Assembly (NCBI RefSeq): GCF_013623775.1
Contig: NZ_JABFAM010000005.1
Span: forward strand, 310,001 to 374,000
Origin: Rufibacter sp. XAAS-G3-1
GTDB lineage: Bacteria > Bacteroidota > Bacteroidia > Cytophagales > Hymenobacteraceae
Reading direction: 5' to 3'
Length of the DNA: 64,000 bases
Shown here: positions 43,098 through 50,810 of the stretch, piece after piece
Position numbering within the stretch: position 1 is the stretch's first letter
Layout of the letters: each line of letters begins with the position of its first letter
The notes under the pieces: model-generated
What the model saw: the letters and a program-made list of their open reading frames with translations, nothing else
Databases searched by the model: none
Told to the model about the DNA's origin: nothing
Made by a program: the position numbers and the translations under genes

Positions 43098-44537
43098 CAA
43101 CTTGATGCACACATTCTGCGGGTCGGTGAAAAAGCGGAGGGCTTCCCAACCGCCTTCCCGGCCTACGCCGCTTTGTTTGGTGCCCCCGAAGGGCGTGCGC
43201 AAATCCCGAAGCAACCAGGTGTTCACCCAGACAATACCGGCTTGCAGTTGATGCGCCACGCGGTGGGCGCGGGTGAGGTCTTGCGTCCAGACGGAGGCGG
43301 CGAGGCCGTATTGCGTGTAGTTGGCGTAGGTGAGGGCTTCTTCCTCGGTGTCAAACGGCATCAACGTGACTACCGGCCCGAAGATTTCCTCAGTGTTGGT
43401 GCGGCAGGTGTGGGGCAGACCTTCAATAACGGTAGGCTGAAGGAAAAAGCCGTTCGCGCAGCGGCTTTCCAGTTGCACCCGTTCGCCGCCGGTGAGCAGC
43501 GTGCCGCCTTCTTCCTGCGCCAGCGCGATGTACTGCTGTACTTTCTGCAAATGCGCTTCTGAAACCAGCGCACCCATGTTGGAGGCAGCTTCCATCGGGT
43601 CACCCACCGTCAGGTTTTTGGTTCTTTCCAGAAAAGCAGCCTTGAAACGCTCGTACAGCGGATGCTCCACCAGAATGCGGGAGCCGCAGAGGCAAATCTG
43701 CCCCTGGTTTGCGAAGGCGGCCTGCACAGCGGTATTCACGGTGCGCTCGAAATCACAATCAGCGAAGATAACGGTGGCGTTCTTGCCGCCCAGTTCCAGC
43801 GACAGTTTCTTGAACATCGGGGCCGCCGTACGGGCGATGGTTTTGCCGGTTTGGGTACCGCCAGTGAAAGAAATAGCCTTGACCTCGGGGTGCTCGCACA
43901 GCGGTGCGCCCACTTTGGGGCCGGTGCCGTGCACGATGTTCAACACACCCGCGGGTAACTGGGCCTCTACGCACAGTTCCGCCAGCAGATGGGCAGTGTA
44001 CGGCGTGATTTCTGAAGGTTTGGCTACCACGCAGTTCCCGGCGGCCAGGGCCGGGGCAATCTTCCAGGTGAACAGGTACAGCGGCAGGTTCCACGGGGAA
44101 ATACAGGCCACCACGCCCAAGGGTTTGCGCACTGTGTAGTTTACCGCCACGCCTTCCATGGTGTGGGCCTCGGAGGCGAAGTGCTGAATTCCCGTCCCGA
44201 AGAAATACAGATTGCTGCTGGCTCTGGGGATATCTACGGTGCGGGAAAGCGAGAGCGGCTTGCCGTTGTCGGTGGTTTCGGCCTCGGCCAACCGCTTCAG
44301 GTTCTGGTCTATCAATTCCGAAAGCTTTATCAAATACCTACCCCGTTTCTCCGCCGAAAGCGCCGACCACGCCTGGAAAGCCGCCTGCGCCGCCTCTACC
44401 GCCACCTGCACATCTCGCTCATCAGAATCCGGAATCTGGGAGTAGATCTCGCCCGTGGCAGGGTTGATATTGGGCAGATACGCGCCAGAAATTGGAGGTT
44501 GGAAAGTGCCGTTGATGTAGTTCTGAAGGTGCAGCAT
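43095..44537 (-). CDS. Aldehyde dehydrogenase, probably 2-aminomuconate-6-semialdehyde dehydrogenase
   Basis: 480 residues, NAD-dependent ALDH fold. Seen: the Rossmann-side ISPWNLPLYLFTWKIAPALA, the LELGGKN loop with catalytic Glu, NQGQICLCGSR with the catalytic Cys after QI (the CLCGSR form is the usual one in hydroxy- and aminomuconic semialdehyde dehydrogenases), and EEIFGPVVTLMPF. In the kynurenine route this enzyme oxidises 2-aminomuconate semialdehyde to 2-aminomuconate. The genes of other steps (dioxygenase at 45.8 kb, decarboxylase at 49.7 kb) lie within 7 kb. Identity as ALDH is firm; the substrate comes from motif and context. Confidence 0.85.
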   Translation of the reverse strand: MLHLQNYINGTFQPPISGAYLPNINPATGEIYSQIPDSDERDVQVAVEAAQAAFQAWSALSAEKRGRYLIKLSELIDQNLKRLAEAETTDNGKPLSLSRTVDIPRASSNLYFFGTGIQHFASEAHTMEGVAVNYTVRKPLGVVACISPWNLPLYLFTWKIAPALAAGNCVVAKPSEITPYTAHLLAELCVEAQLPAGVLNIVHGTGPKVGAPLCEHPEVKAISFTGGTQTGKTIARTAAPMFKKLSLELGGKNATVIFADCDFERTVNTAVQAAFANQGQICLCGSRILVEHPLYERFKAAFLERTKNLTVGDPMEAASNMGALVSEAHLQKVQQYIALAQEEGGTLLTGGERVQLESRCANGFFLQPTVIEGLPHTCRTNTEEIFGPVVTLMPFDTEEEALTYANYTQYGLAASVWTQDLTRAHRVAHQLQAGIVWVNTWLLRDLRTPFGGTKQSGVGREGGWEALRFFTDPQNVCIKL

Positions 44538-44571
44538 GGAAGGAGGCTAGAGGCTAAATGTAAGTCAAAAC

Positions 44572-44720
44572 GTAGCGGCGTTACCCTGTAACGCCGTGGT
44601 TCTCGTGGGCAGGAACGGTTCCATTGAACTATAAAGGGTTTGTAAAATCTAATGCGGCCTGTTTTTGTGGGCAAGGCTTGTCGGGGCTTCGGCCTCGGCG
44701 TTACAGGGTAACGCCGCTAC
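44572..44720. repeat. 149-bp element with perfect 25-bp inverted ends (GTAGCGGCGTTACCCTGTAA)
   Basis: GTAGCGGCGTTACCCTGTAA-CGCCG at 44572-44596 is exactly the reverse complement of 44696-44720, and each arm is itself a hairpin. The inner 99 bp code for nothing recognised. The right arm overlaps the stop codon (complement of 44717-44719) of the minus-strand SDR gene. Confidence 0.82.
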
Positions 44721-45505
44721 AAATTCCCCAATCGTCCGCCATCTACCGGCACGTTGATGCCGTTGATGTAACCGGCGGCAGGAGTAGCTAGAAACGCAGC
44801 AGCGGCGGCCACTTCGGCAGGCTCCGCGAACCGGTTGGCTGGGATACCCGCCAGCATCTCTTTCTCAATCTCTTCTCTGCGAAGGCCGGTTTTCTGCATT
44901 CTGGTTTCGATGAGCGCATGGTGACGGGCGGTGACGGTAGCCCCGGGCAGCACGTTATTTACTGTAATCCCGAAGGAAGCCAGCTCAAAGGAAAGCGTCT
45001 TCGCCCAGTTGGCCACCGCGCCCCTGATGGTGTTGGACACGCCCAAGCCTTTGATGGGTTGCTTCACCGAGGTGGAGATGATGTTGATGATACGTCCGTA
45101 GCCCGCGTCCTGCATGTACGGCACCACCGCCTGCACCAGCACATGGTTAGACAACAGGTGCGCCGCGAAAGCGTTCTCAAATTCCTCCAAGGCTGCATCC
45201 AGCGCGGGGCCGCCCGCCGGGCCGCCGGTGTTGTTCACCAGAATATGGGCCTCGCCTAGTTTTGCCAGATGGGCCTCTAAACGCTCCTGTACTTCGCGCG
45301 GACGGGTGAAATCTGCCACTACGTACTGGTGCTGCTGTCCGGCTTGGGTGGAGAGTTCCTGCAAGGTTTCCCGTAGCCGTTCTTCGTTGCGAGCTACCAA
45401 GGTGACGGTAGCACCTAGTTGCGCTAACTCCAGGGCCACCGCTTTCCCGATGCCCTGCGTACTGCCGCAGACCACGGCGTGCTTGTGCTGTAAATTCAAA
45501 TCCAT
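44717..45505 (-). CDS. Short-chain dehydrogenase/reductase
   Basis: 262 residues from the ATG at 45505, giving NLQHKHAVVCGSTQGIGKAV right after the start; an upstream in-frame ATG at 45592 would add 29 residues without homology. Rossmann fold with TGxxxGxG-like GSTQGIG (12-18), NNTGG (NNAG equivalent), the catalytic Ser in IINIISTSVKQ, and where YxxxK is expected it reads GLGVSNTIRGAVANWAKTLS. Tyr is replaced by Ser or Asn and only the Lys (NWAK) is present, so activity is doubtful, or it belongs to an atypical branch. Between an aldehyde dehydrogenase and a dioxygenase gene of the kynurenine set. Confidence 0.85.
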   Translation of the reverse strand: MDLNLQHKHAVVCGSTQGIGKAVALELAQLGATVTLVARNEERLRETLQELSTQAGQQHQYVVADFTRPREVQERLEAHLAKLGEAHILVNNTGGPAGGPALDAALEEFENAFAAHLLSNHVLVQAVVPYMQDAGYGRIINIISTSVKQPIKGLGVSNTIRGAVANWAKTLSFELASFGITVNNVLPGATVTARHHALIETRMQKTGLRREEIEKEMLAGIPANRFAEPAEVAAAAAFLATPAAGYINGINVPVDGGRLGNL

Positions 45506-45586
45506 TGTAAAGAGTGCTGAGTCTTGAGTGCTGAGTTCTGAGTGAGCAAAATAAGGAATAATGCGGTGATCTGCTTCCTGCCTTCC

Positions 45587-45680
45587 TGTCATCTTGGAAA
45601 GATATTGTAGGCAAGTGGTAGTAGCGCTTTGGGTAAACGTTGGTCAAGTTCCCTAACAAGATCCTTTTAGGGTGACAATA
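45587..45680. repeat. TCATCCTGGAAGGATCTTG element, diverged copy
   Basis: CTGTCATCTTGGAAAGATAT on the left and CAAGATCCTTTTAGGGTGAC on the right are a diverged version of the inverted ends at 11349-11442, with about 50 bp inside. Confidence 0.7.
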
Positions 45681-45841
45681 AGGGTTCCCTGTCTGTTCAC
45701 TGCCCTTTATTCTGATGTTTAAGGGCTACTTTTCAGAAATTAGCTTTAAAATGGTGCCTATCTTTTATGCAGGAGGTTTCGTACCTTGGAGCAGTCTCTG
45801 GCGGGAGCCAAAGACGCATTCTGTACCCAAACGCTAGTATC

Positions 45842-46369
45842 ATGGCTTTACAACCCGCCTTCAACTTCAAGAAATGGATAGAGGAACACCGGCACCTGCT
45901 CAAGCCGCCGGTGGGCAACCAACAGGTGTACAAAGACAACAAAGATTTTATTGTGATGGTGGTGGGCGGCCCCAACTCGCGCAAAGATTACCACCTCAAC
46001 AACGGCGAGGAATTCTTCTTCCAACTGGAGGGCGACATTGTACTCAAAGTCATTGACAACGGTGAATTCAAAGACATTCACCTCCGCGAAGGCGATATTT
46101 TCCTGCTTCCGCCCAACGTGCCGCATTCCCCGCGCCGAGGCCCCAACACCGTAGGCTTGGTGATGGAACGCTACCGCGATGAAAGCGAACTGGACGGTTT
46201 CCAGTGGTACTGCGAGAACTGCCACACCAAGCTGTACGAAGAGTTTATTCCGGTCTCAGACATTGTGGGGCAGTTGCCGGTGGTCATGAATGCCTTCTGG
46301 GCCTCAGACGAAAAACGAACCTGCTCCAACTGCGGTGAGGTCATGGCGAAGCCGGAGGTGGCACAGTAG
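45842..46369 (+). CDS. nbaC: 3-hydroxyanthranilate 3,4-dioxygenase
   Basis: 175 residues from the ATG at 45842; an upstream ATG at 45767 would add 25 non-homologous residues. It opens the ring of 3-hydroxyanthranilate to 2-amino-3-carboxymuconate semialdehyde. A cupin: Fe(II) ligands H51, E57 and H95 (YHLNNGEEFFFQLEG and NVPHSP) are all present. Two CxxC pairs, CENC (124-127) and CSNC (161-164), form the rubredoxin-like second iron site of the bacterial and fungal enzymes. Length and spacing match the Cupriavidus enzyme. It is the key marker for the kynurenine catabolic set here. Confidence 0.97.
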   Translation: MALQPAFNFKKWIEEHRHLLKPPVGNQQVYKDNKDFIVMVVGGPNSRKDYHLNNGEEFFFQLEGDIVLKVIDNGEFKDIHLREGDIFLLPPNVPHSPRRGPNTVGLVMERYRDESELDGFQWYCENCHTKLYEEFIPVSDIVGQLPVVMNAFWASDEKRTCSNCGEVMAKPEVAQ

Positions 46370-46468
46370 TAAAGTGCTGCTGCATTTGTACATCAGTTGG
46401 CCGCTATTCTGAGTAAAATACTGAATTGTCTAAAACATCCGTTAAACTGTAAGTAAGAACAAAGTAGT

Positions 46469-46696
46469 ATGACCAGAGAAGTTTTGATACAACGCACCAT
46501 CGATAATCTTTCTAAGCTGCCTGACCAGAAGCTGAAAGAAGTGTCTGATTTTGCAGAATTCCTATTAAGTAAGTTGGAAGATAGCCTCTTAACAGAAGGA
46601 ATTCAGAAGTTGGCAATGGATTCCAAAGCATTCCAGTTCTTGGAAGAGGAGGAAGAATTATACACTGAAGCTGATTCAAAAGAAAAGTATACGTGA
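46469..46696 (+). CDS. Antitoxin-like small acidic protein (partner of the MazF-type relic)
   Basis: 75 residues, acidic with a helix-rich N-terminus (LIQRTIDNLSKLPDQKLKEV, then SDFAEFLLSKLE) like DUF2281-type antitoxin or VapB-like proteins, and a charged C-terminus (LEEEEELYTEADSKEKYT). It stands directly before the toxin gene, and its TGA overlaps the toxin's GTG start (GTGA, 46693-46696), a four-base translational-coupling arrangement typical of toxin-antitoxin pairs. With a frame-shifted toxin downstream, the antitoxin may no longer be needed. Family assignment is tentative. Confidence 0.65.
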   Translation: MTREVLIQRTIDNLSKLPDQKLKEVSDFAEFLLSKLEDSLLTEGIQKLAMDSKAFQFLEEEEELYTEADSKEKYT

Positions 46697-47017
46697 GGAA
46701 AGGAGATATTCTACTGATCCCGTTCCCTTTCACAGATTTAACGGGACAGAAGAACAGGCCTGCCTTGGCCTTGGTCACCACAACTGCAGACATCACAGTA
46801 GCTTTTATTCCTTCTCAGATAAAGTGGCAGGAAGAGCACGATTTAAAACTTGGGCCATCTGCTGAAAAACGGCCTTAAAAAGACCTCTTTGGTAAGGCTT
46901 AGCAAATTAGCTAACCTTGACAAGGAGTTGGTGATTGGAAAATTAGGCCATCTTCTGGAGGCAGAGATTCAGCAGTTGAATCAAAACTTAATCAAGTTAC
47001 TCCAACTAGAAAAGTAG
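46693..47017 (+). pseudogene. MazF/PemK-type endoribonuclease toxin gene with a one-base frameshift
   Basis: The first 61 residues in the GTG-started frame read RKGDILLIPFPFTDLTGQKN and onwards (typical PemK/MazF start, with IPFPFTDL and the RPALALVTT strand), then end at a TAA at 46876. In the +1 frame the reading goes on with NGLKKTSLVRLSKLANLDKE and ends at TAG 47015-47017, exactly the normal C-terminal half of MazF toxins (LKK-S-VRL-KL-TLDK). The shift lies in an A5 run at 46865-46869; removing one A restores the full frame of about 108 residues. It may be a real inactivation or a homopolymer sequencing error. Confidence 0.85.
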
Positions 47018-47091
47018 AAAAAGCCTCCAAAGCTTACATAAATGCGGGTTCTATCATGAAGGCAAAGTCATGCTTCTGTTTATGAACAGAC

Positions 47092-47434
47092 ATGGATAAT
47101 AGCATCATTAGATACACGCTGTCATTTGTCATCTTTCTTGCACCATTAGCAGGATTGACACTGTGGATCTACATATTCTGTAAAGGCTACCTAGGTTCAA
47201 ATTTCAAGAGGTTGCTTTTTTTCCTGTTGCTGTGCCTGCTACCGCTTGCCCTACTTATGGATAGTTTATTTTCTGTTTCAAATTAGCCCATGGCCAGAGT
47301 TGATTCTTCCTGCGGTCATGTGGTTTATATATCCATTCATGTATCTGTTTGTGCTGGGAGGAGTAGTAATGTTGCTGAGCATATTGGTATTGGGAGGAGC
47401 TAAACTGTTTGATAAAAGTAAATCTCACTACTAG
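47092..47434 (+). CDS. Small membrane protein(s), perhaps one gene split by a frameshift
   Basis: Two overlapping reading frames of 64 and 62 residues (47092-47286 and 47246-47434) are both strongly hydrophobic. The first (YTLSFVIFLAPLAGLTLWIY, then FLLLCLLPLALLMDSLF) has two helices; the second (PELILPAVMWFIYPFMYLFV, then LGGVVMLLSILVLGGAKLF) two more, ending in a basic tail. A shift near 47280 would join them to one four-helix protein of about 113 residues. No family recognised. Alternatively they are two genes with a 41-bp overlap. A hairpin follows. Confidence 0.55.
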
Positions 47435-47439
47435 GAAAC

Positions 47440-47475
47440 CAAAGGCCCGCCTTCCCCAAAGAAAGCGGGCCTTTG
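47440..47475. terminator. Convergent terminator
   Basis: CAAAGGCCCGC and GCGGGCCTTTG with a 14-base loop. It lies between the small membrane protein gene (plus) and the YebC gene (minus) and could serve both. Confidence 0.65.
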
Positions 47476-47485
47476 CTATGTTGTA

Positions 47486-47525
47486 CGTTTAAGTGCCGTT
47501 TTTTAGAAAACAGGCTTAAAACGCG
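47486..47525. repeat. GCCTGTTTT-family palindrome
   Basis: ACGTTTAAGTGCCGTTTT and AAAACAGGCTTAAAACGCG with mismatches. It ends one base before the stop codon of the minus-strand YebC gene at 47527. Confidence 0.75.
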
Positions 47526-47526
47526 T

Positions 47527-48258
47527 TTATTCGTCTTCTGTGTCTTCTTTCATGTTATGGTACACGGCCTGTACGTCATCGTCTTCTTCCAGGCGGTCTA
47601 GCAACTTGGCCATGTCTTCCTGCTGCTCCGGCGAAAGTTCCTTCAGAACGGTAGGGTAACGCTGCAACTCAGAGGTTTTTACGTCAATACCGCGTTCTTC
47701 CAGGGCTTTCTGCATGGCCCCGAAATCTGGGAAAGAGGTTTGGATGATGATTTCGTTTTCCTCTTCGTCCTTGTCAATGCTCTCCAGCCCGAAGTCAATC
47801 AAATCCAGTTCCAGTTCCTCCAGATCCAGGCCTTCGGCGTTCAGGTGGAACACGCCTTTGCGCTCAAAGATAAAGTCGAATTGGCCGGTGCGGCCCAGCT
47901 CGCCGCCGGTGCGGTTGAAGTGCATGCGCACGTTGGCCACGGTGCGGTTCACGTTGTCAGTAGCGGTTTCTACCAGCACGGCCACGCCGTGGGGGCCGTA
48001 GCCTTCATATACTACCTCAGAGTAATCATTTTCTTCCTTGCCTTGGGCGCGTTTAATGGCGGCTTCCACGCGGTCTTTGGGCATGTTCACCCCTTTGGCG
48101 TTCTGGATGCACACGCGCAGACGGGCGTTGGTGTCTGGGTCTGGGCCGCCAGATTTCACAGCCATCACAATCTCTTTCCCTATGCGGGTGAACTGCTTGG
48201 ACATCATGTCCCAGCGTTTCATCTTCCGGGCTTTCCGGAACTCAAATGCTCTTCCCAT
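47527..48258 (-). CDS. YebC/PmpR-family transcriptional or translational regulator
   Basis: 243 residues, normal length. Starts GRAFEFRKARKMKRWDMMSK (residues 2-21), as in YebC. NVNRTVANVRMHFNRTGGEL corresponds to the conserved second domain, and the chain has the usual acidic C-terminus (LEEDDDVQAVYHNMKEDTED). YebC proteins were first described as DNA-binding regulators; recent work on some members indicates a role in translation of Pro-rich stretches. Which applies here cannot be read from sequence. It is a single gene without a functional tie to the kynurenine genes. Confidence 0.94.
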   Translation of the reverse strand: MGRAFEFRKARKMKRWDMMSKQFTRIGKEIVMAVKSGGPDPDTNARLRVCIQNAKGVNMPKDRVEAAIKRAQGKEENDYSEVVYEGYGPHGVAVLVETATDNVNRTVANVRMHFNRTGGELGRTGQFDFIFERKGVFHLNAEGLDLEELELDLIDFGLESIDKDEEENEIIIQTSFPDFGAMQKALEERGIDVKTSELQRYPTVLKELSPEQQEDMAKLLDRLEEDDDVQAVYHNMKEDTEDE

Positions 48259-48323
48259 TGCGGTTTTCTAAAACGAAGTACAGGCAAATATCGGGAAAAA
48301 CGGCGGATAGCCCAAGCGGGTTG

Positions 48324-49181
48324 CTATACATGTTCGGCTAAATAATCTTCCAGCCGCAGGTGGCCTTTGGCCGGGGCCACGCAGTCGGTTTGGGCGACTT
48401 CCACAAAGAAGGCGGCTTTCTCATAGAGCGATTGGTTGAGCAGGCGCACCATGGGCAGAAAGGTACGAACCAGCCAGTAAGGCACTCTGGGCACCGGCTT
48501 GTTTTTGCCCACCGCCTTGCCCACCAGTTCCGCCAACTGCAGCCGCGAATACGCCACCGGGCCACCCAGTTCTATGGTAGACACCGGAAGGGTGAGGGCC
48601 TGCACGCAGGCTTCGGCCACTTCATGCTCGTGAATGGGGTTGGTGATGGCGTCGCCGGGGCCGAAGGAAGCCAGACGCCCTTTGCGGGCCAACGGCAACA
48701 GATTCAGGAAAGCCGAGAAAAGAACCGGGGGTTTGATGATGCTATTGGGGATTCCGCTTTTCCGAAGGGCCTTCGTGAAGTCTTCGTGGGCCTTGAAGTA
48801 CGCCACATTGGGGTGATTCTCTCCGCTGAAAGCCGCCACGTACACAAACTTCTTTACCTGCCCGTAGGCTTGCGCCAGCTTGAGTACATTCAGGTTGCCC
48901 TGGTAGTTTACCTCATGGAACGAAGCGCGGCTATCGTCTGAAAGGCTAAGGCTCTTCCCCAACGCCGAGATGATGTAGTCTACCCCTTCCAGCAAAGCGG
49001 GCGTAAGCGTTCCGGGTTCAGTGGGGTCACAGACCATGACCTCGTCTACCCACGGGGTAAGCTGCTCTGCTTTGAGGGGAGTGCGGGCGGTGGCCCTTAT
49101 TCTATAGGATTGCTGTCTAAGCACTTCCAACACCGATGAACCCAGGCTACCGGTGCTTCCTAAAACAAGTACAGTTTCCAT
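48324..49181 (-). CDS. NAD(P)-binding atypical SDR (NmrA-like)
   Basis: 285 residues from the ATG at 49181, which places the dinucleotide-binding motif LGSTGSLGSSV right at the N-terminus; an ATG at 49208 would add nine residues. The Rossmann fold continues with VDYIISALGKSL, VKKFVYVAAFSGENHPNVAY, and PNSIIKPPVLFSAFLNLLPL. No YxxxK catalytic pair of classical SDRs is seen, so this is the atypical, NmrA/HSCARG-like or complex-I-associated branch that may sense or bind NAD(P). It lies on the minus strand between yebC and the ridA relic. Confidence 0.82.
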   Translation of the reverse strand: METVLVLGSTGSLGSSVLEVLRQQSYRIRATARTPLKAEQLTPWVDEVMVCDPTEPGTLTPALLEGVDYIISALGKSLSLSDDSRASFHEVNYQGNLNVLKLAQAYGQVKKFVYVAAFSGENHPNVAYFKAHEDFTKALRKSGIPNSIIKPPVLFSAFLNLLPLARKGRLASFGPGDAITNPIHEHEVAEACVQALTLPVSTIELGGPVAYSRLQLAELVGKAVGKNKPVPRVPYWLVRTFLPMVRLLNQSLYEKAAFFVEVAQTDCVAPAKGHLRLEDYLAEHV

Positions 49182-49350
49182 AGGCAGGAGAGAAAGGGGG
49201 GTAGTCATATTCCTACATTTCCCTAAACTAAGCGTTTTTTACCGATTTTTCAAATAAAGTGCATTCAGATGTGCAAATCTTCAATGGAACGCCTGCTGGG
49301 CTGAGGAAGAAGACCTTGGCAGAAATATGATGCTTGCCTTCCTTACTACT

Positions 49351-49388
49351 GTTTTTGGCCTGTTTCTGGAAAATCTGCTAAAAAACGG
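49351..49388. repeat. GCCTGTTTT-family palindrome flanking the ridA relic
   Basis: CTGTTTTTGGCCTGTTTCTG then AAAATCTGCTAAAAAACGG. It replaces the natural 3' end of the ridA-like gene. Confidence 0.65.
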
Positions 49389-49537
49389 CATCCGGCGCAA
49401 GAGGTGGTGGCTTCAATCTCTACCAAAAGGGCAGGATTAACCAAGGCGGTCACTTCTACCATGCTGGCCACTGGCCTAATGTCTTTGAATAACTCGCCGT
49501 GGGCGCGCCCTGCTTCCTTCCAATGGCTGATGTCGGT
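49389..49537 (-). pseudogene. Decayed RidA-family gene, C-terminal part only
   Basis: On the minus strand this reads TDISHWKEAGRAHGELFKDI, then RPVASMVEVTALVNPALLVE and IEATTSCAG, which is the C-terminal third of a RidA/YjgF-type enamine deaminase (compare TDIDRWEEAARAHGEFF-type helix and the LVEIEA strand). It has no start: a TGA stands just before the Thr at 49538-49540, the first two thirds are missing, and the natural stop is lost into a palindrome (49351-49388). Another palindrome (49547-49581) flanks the other end. RidA members hydrolyse imines and enamines; in some kynurenine pathways a member of this family acts on 2-aminomuconate. That role is only suggested. Confidence 0.85.
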
Positions 49538-49546
49538 TCACCGGTT

Positions 49547-49581
49547 TCAAGCCTGTTTTTTGAAAACCAGGCGTAAAACCC
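49547..49581. repeat. GCCTGTTTT-family palindrome on the other side of the ridA relic
   Basis: GTTTCAAGCCTGTTTTTTG then AAAACCAGGCGTAAAAC with one mismatch on each side. Confidence 0.75.
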
Positions 49582-49664
49582 GAAGCCGTTTCTCTTGGAG
49601 CAAGACAATCTGGAAGAGTTTTCGTAAGTTGAGCAACGGTTCCTGATTGCTTGCCCTGCTTCCC

Positions 49665-50717
49665 ATGTCGCACCAGCCCCTTAAAATTGACATCCACACG
49701 CACATTCTGCCGGAACGGTGGCCCGATCTGCGGGAGCGCTACGGCTATGGTGGGTTCATCAGGTTGGAGCACCACAAGCCCTGCTGCGCCCGCATGATGC
49801 TGGACGACCGGTTTTTCCGCGAGGTTCAGGAAAACAGCTGGGATCCATCGGCCCGCCTGCGGGAGTGCGACCAACACGGCGTGCACGTGCAGGTATTGAG
49901 CACGGTGCCCGTCATGTTCAGTTACTGGGCCAAGCCCGAACACACCTGGGATCTATCCAAAATCCTGAACGACCATATTGCCGGGGTGGTAGCGCGGTAC
50001 CCCACGCGGTTTGTGGGCCTGGGCACCTTGCCCATGCAGGACACAGAGCTGGCCATCAAAGAACTGGAGCGCTGCATGAAAGAACTGGGACTGGCCGGCG
50101 TGCAGATAGGCTCCAACGTGAACGACACCAACCTGGATGATGCCGCCCTGTTCCCCATTTTTGAAGCCGCCGCCCAGTTAGGAGCCGCTATCTTTGTGCA
50201 CCCCTGGGACATGATGGGCGAAAAGAAGATGCGCAAGTACTGGCTGCCGTGGCTCGTGAGCATGCCCGCCGAGACCTCCCGCGCCATCTGTTCCCTCATC
50301 TTCAGCGGAGTTTTGGAACGATTGCCCAACCTGCGATTGGCCTTCGCCCACGGCGGCGGTTCGTTTCCCTTCACCCTGGGCCGCATCCAGCACGGCTTTG
50401 ACGTGCGCCCCGACCTTTGCGCCGTGGACAACCCCGTTGCGCCCGAAACCTACGTGGGCAAATTCTGGATTGATTCACTGGTGCATTGCCCCAACACCTT
50501 AGATTATGTGGTGAAGCAGTTTGGGGCCGATAAAGTGGCGCTAGGCTCAGATTACCCGTTCCCGCTGGGCGAACTGGAGCCGGGCCAACTCATTGAGTCT
50601 ATGCCGTATACTGACCAGGTAAAAGAACTTCTTCTGGGCGGAGCCGCTTTGCAGTGGCTGGGTTTGGAGAAAGAACGGTTTCTGGTGCAAAAGCTTCAGC
50701 AGACAAACCAAAGCTAA
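49665..50717 (+). CDS. nbaD: 2-amino-3-carboxymuconate-6-semialdehyde decarboxylase (ACMSD)
   Basis: 350 residues from the ATG at 49665. An amidohydrolase-superfamily TIM barrel that decarboxylates ACMS to 2-aminomuconate semialdehyde, diverting the product away from quinolinate. Zn ligands: [20 protein letters not shown] with H11 and H13, the His in [10 protein letters not shown], another in [12 protein letters not shown], and an Asp in [10 protein letters not shown]. The segment [16 protein letters not shown] resembles the substrate-binding loop of known ACMSDs. The gene is close to the dioxygenase gene (45.8 kb) and upstream of kynureninase. Confidence 0.95.
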   Translation: MSHQPLKIDIHTHILPERWPDLRERYGYGGFIRLEHHKPCCARMMLDDRFFREVQENSWDPSARLRECDQHGVHVQVLSTVPVMFSYWAKPEHTWDLSKILNDHIAGVVARYPTRFVGLGTLPMQDTELAIKELERCMKELGLAGVQIGSNVNDTNLDDAALFPIFEAAAQLGAAIFVHPWDMMGEKKMRKYWLPWLVSMPAETSRAICSLIFSGVLERLPNLRLAFAHGGGSFPFTLGRIQHGFDVRPDLCAVDNPVAPETYVGKFWIDSLVHCPNTLDYVVKQFGADKVALGSDYPFPLGELEPGQLIESMPYTDQVKELLLGGAALQWLGLEKERFLVQKLQQTNQS

Positions 50718-50810
50718 GCCTAAATCCCGCTCGCCTCCCGGGCGCGGGTGAGCTACGTGCGGACTCCGGCGGTGTGGATGAAGTTGAACGTGTTAAATAA
50801 TCTGAATCTT

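Noticed and set aside
45506-45592. Extended N-terminus of the SDR
   Set aside because: The extra 29 residues have no similarity to SDRs and precede the normal N-terminal strand by an unusual distance.
49476-49943. 155-residue minus-strand frame overlapping the ridA relic and the ACMSD gene
   Set aside because: It is mostly the antisense of the ACMSD gene, and only the other frame gives RidA sequence.
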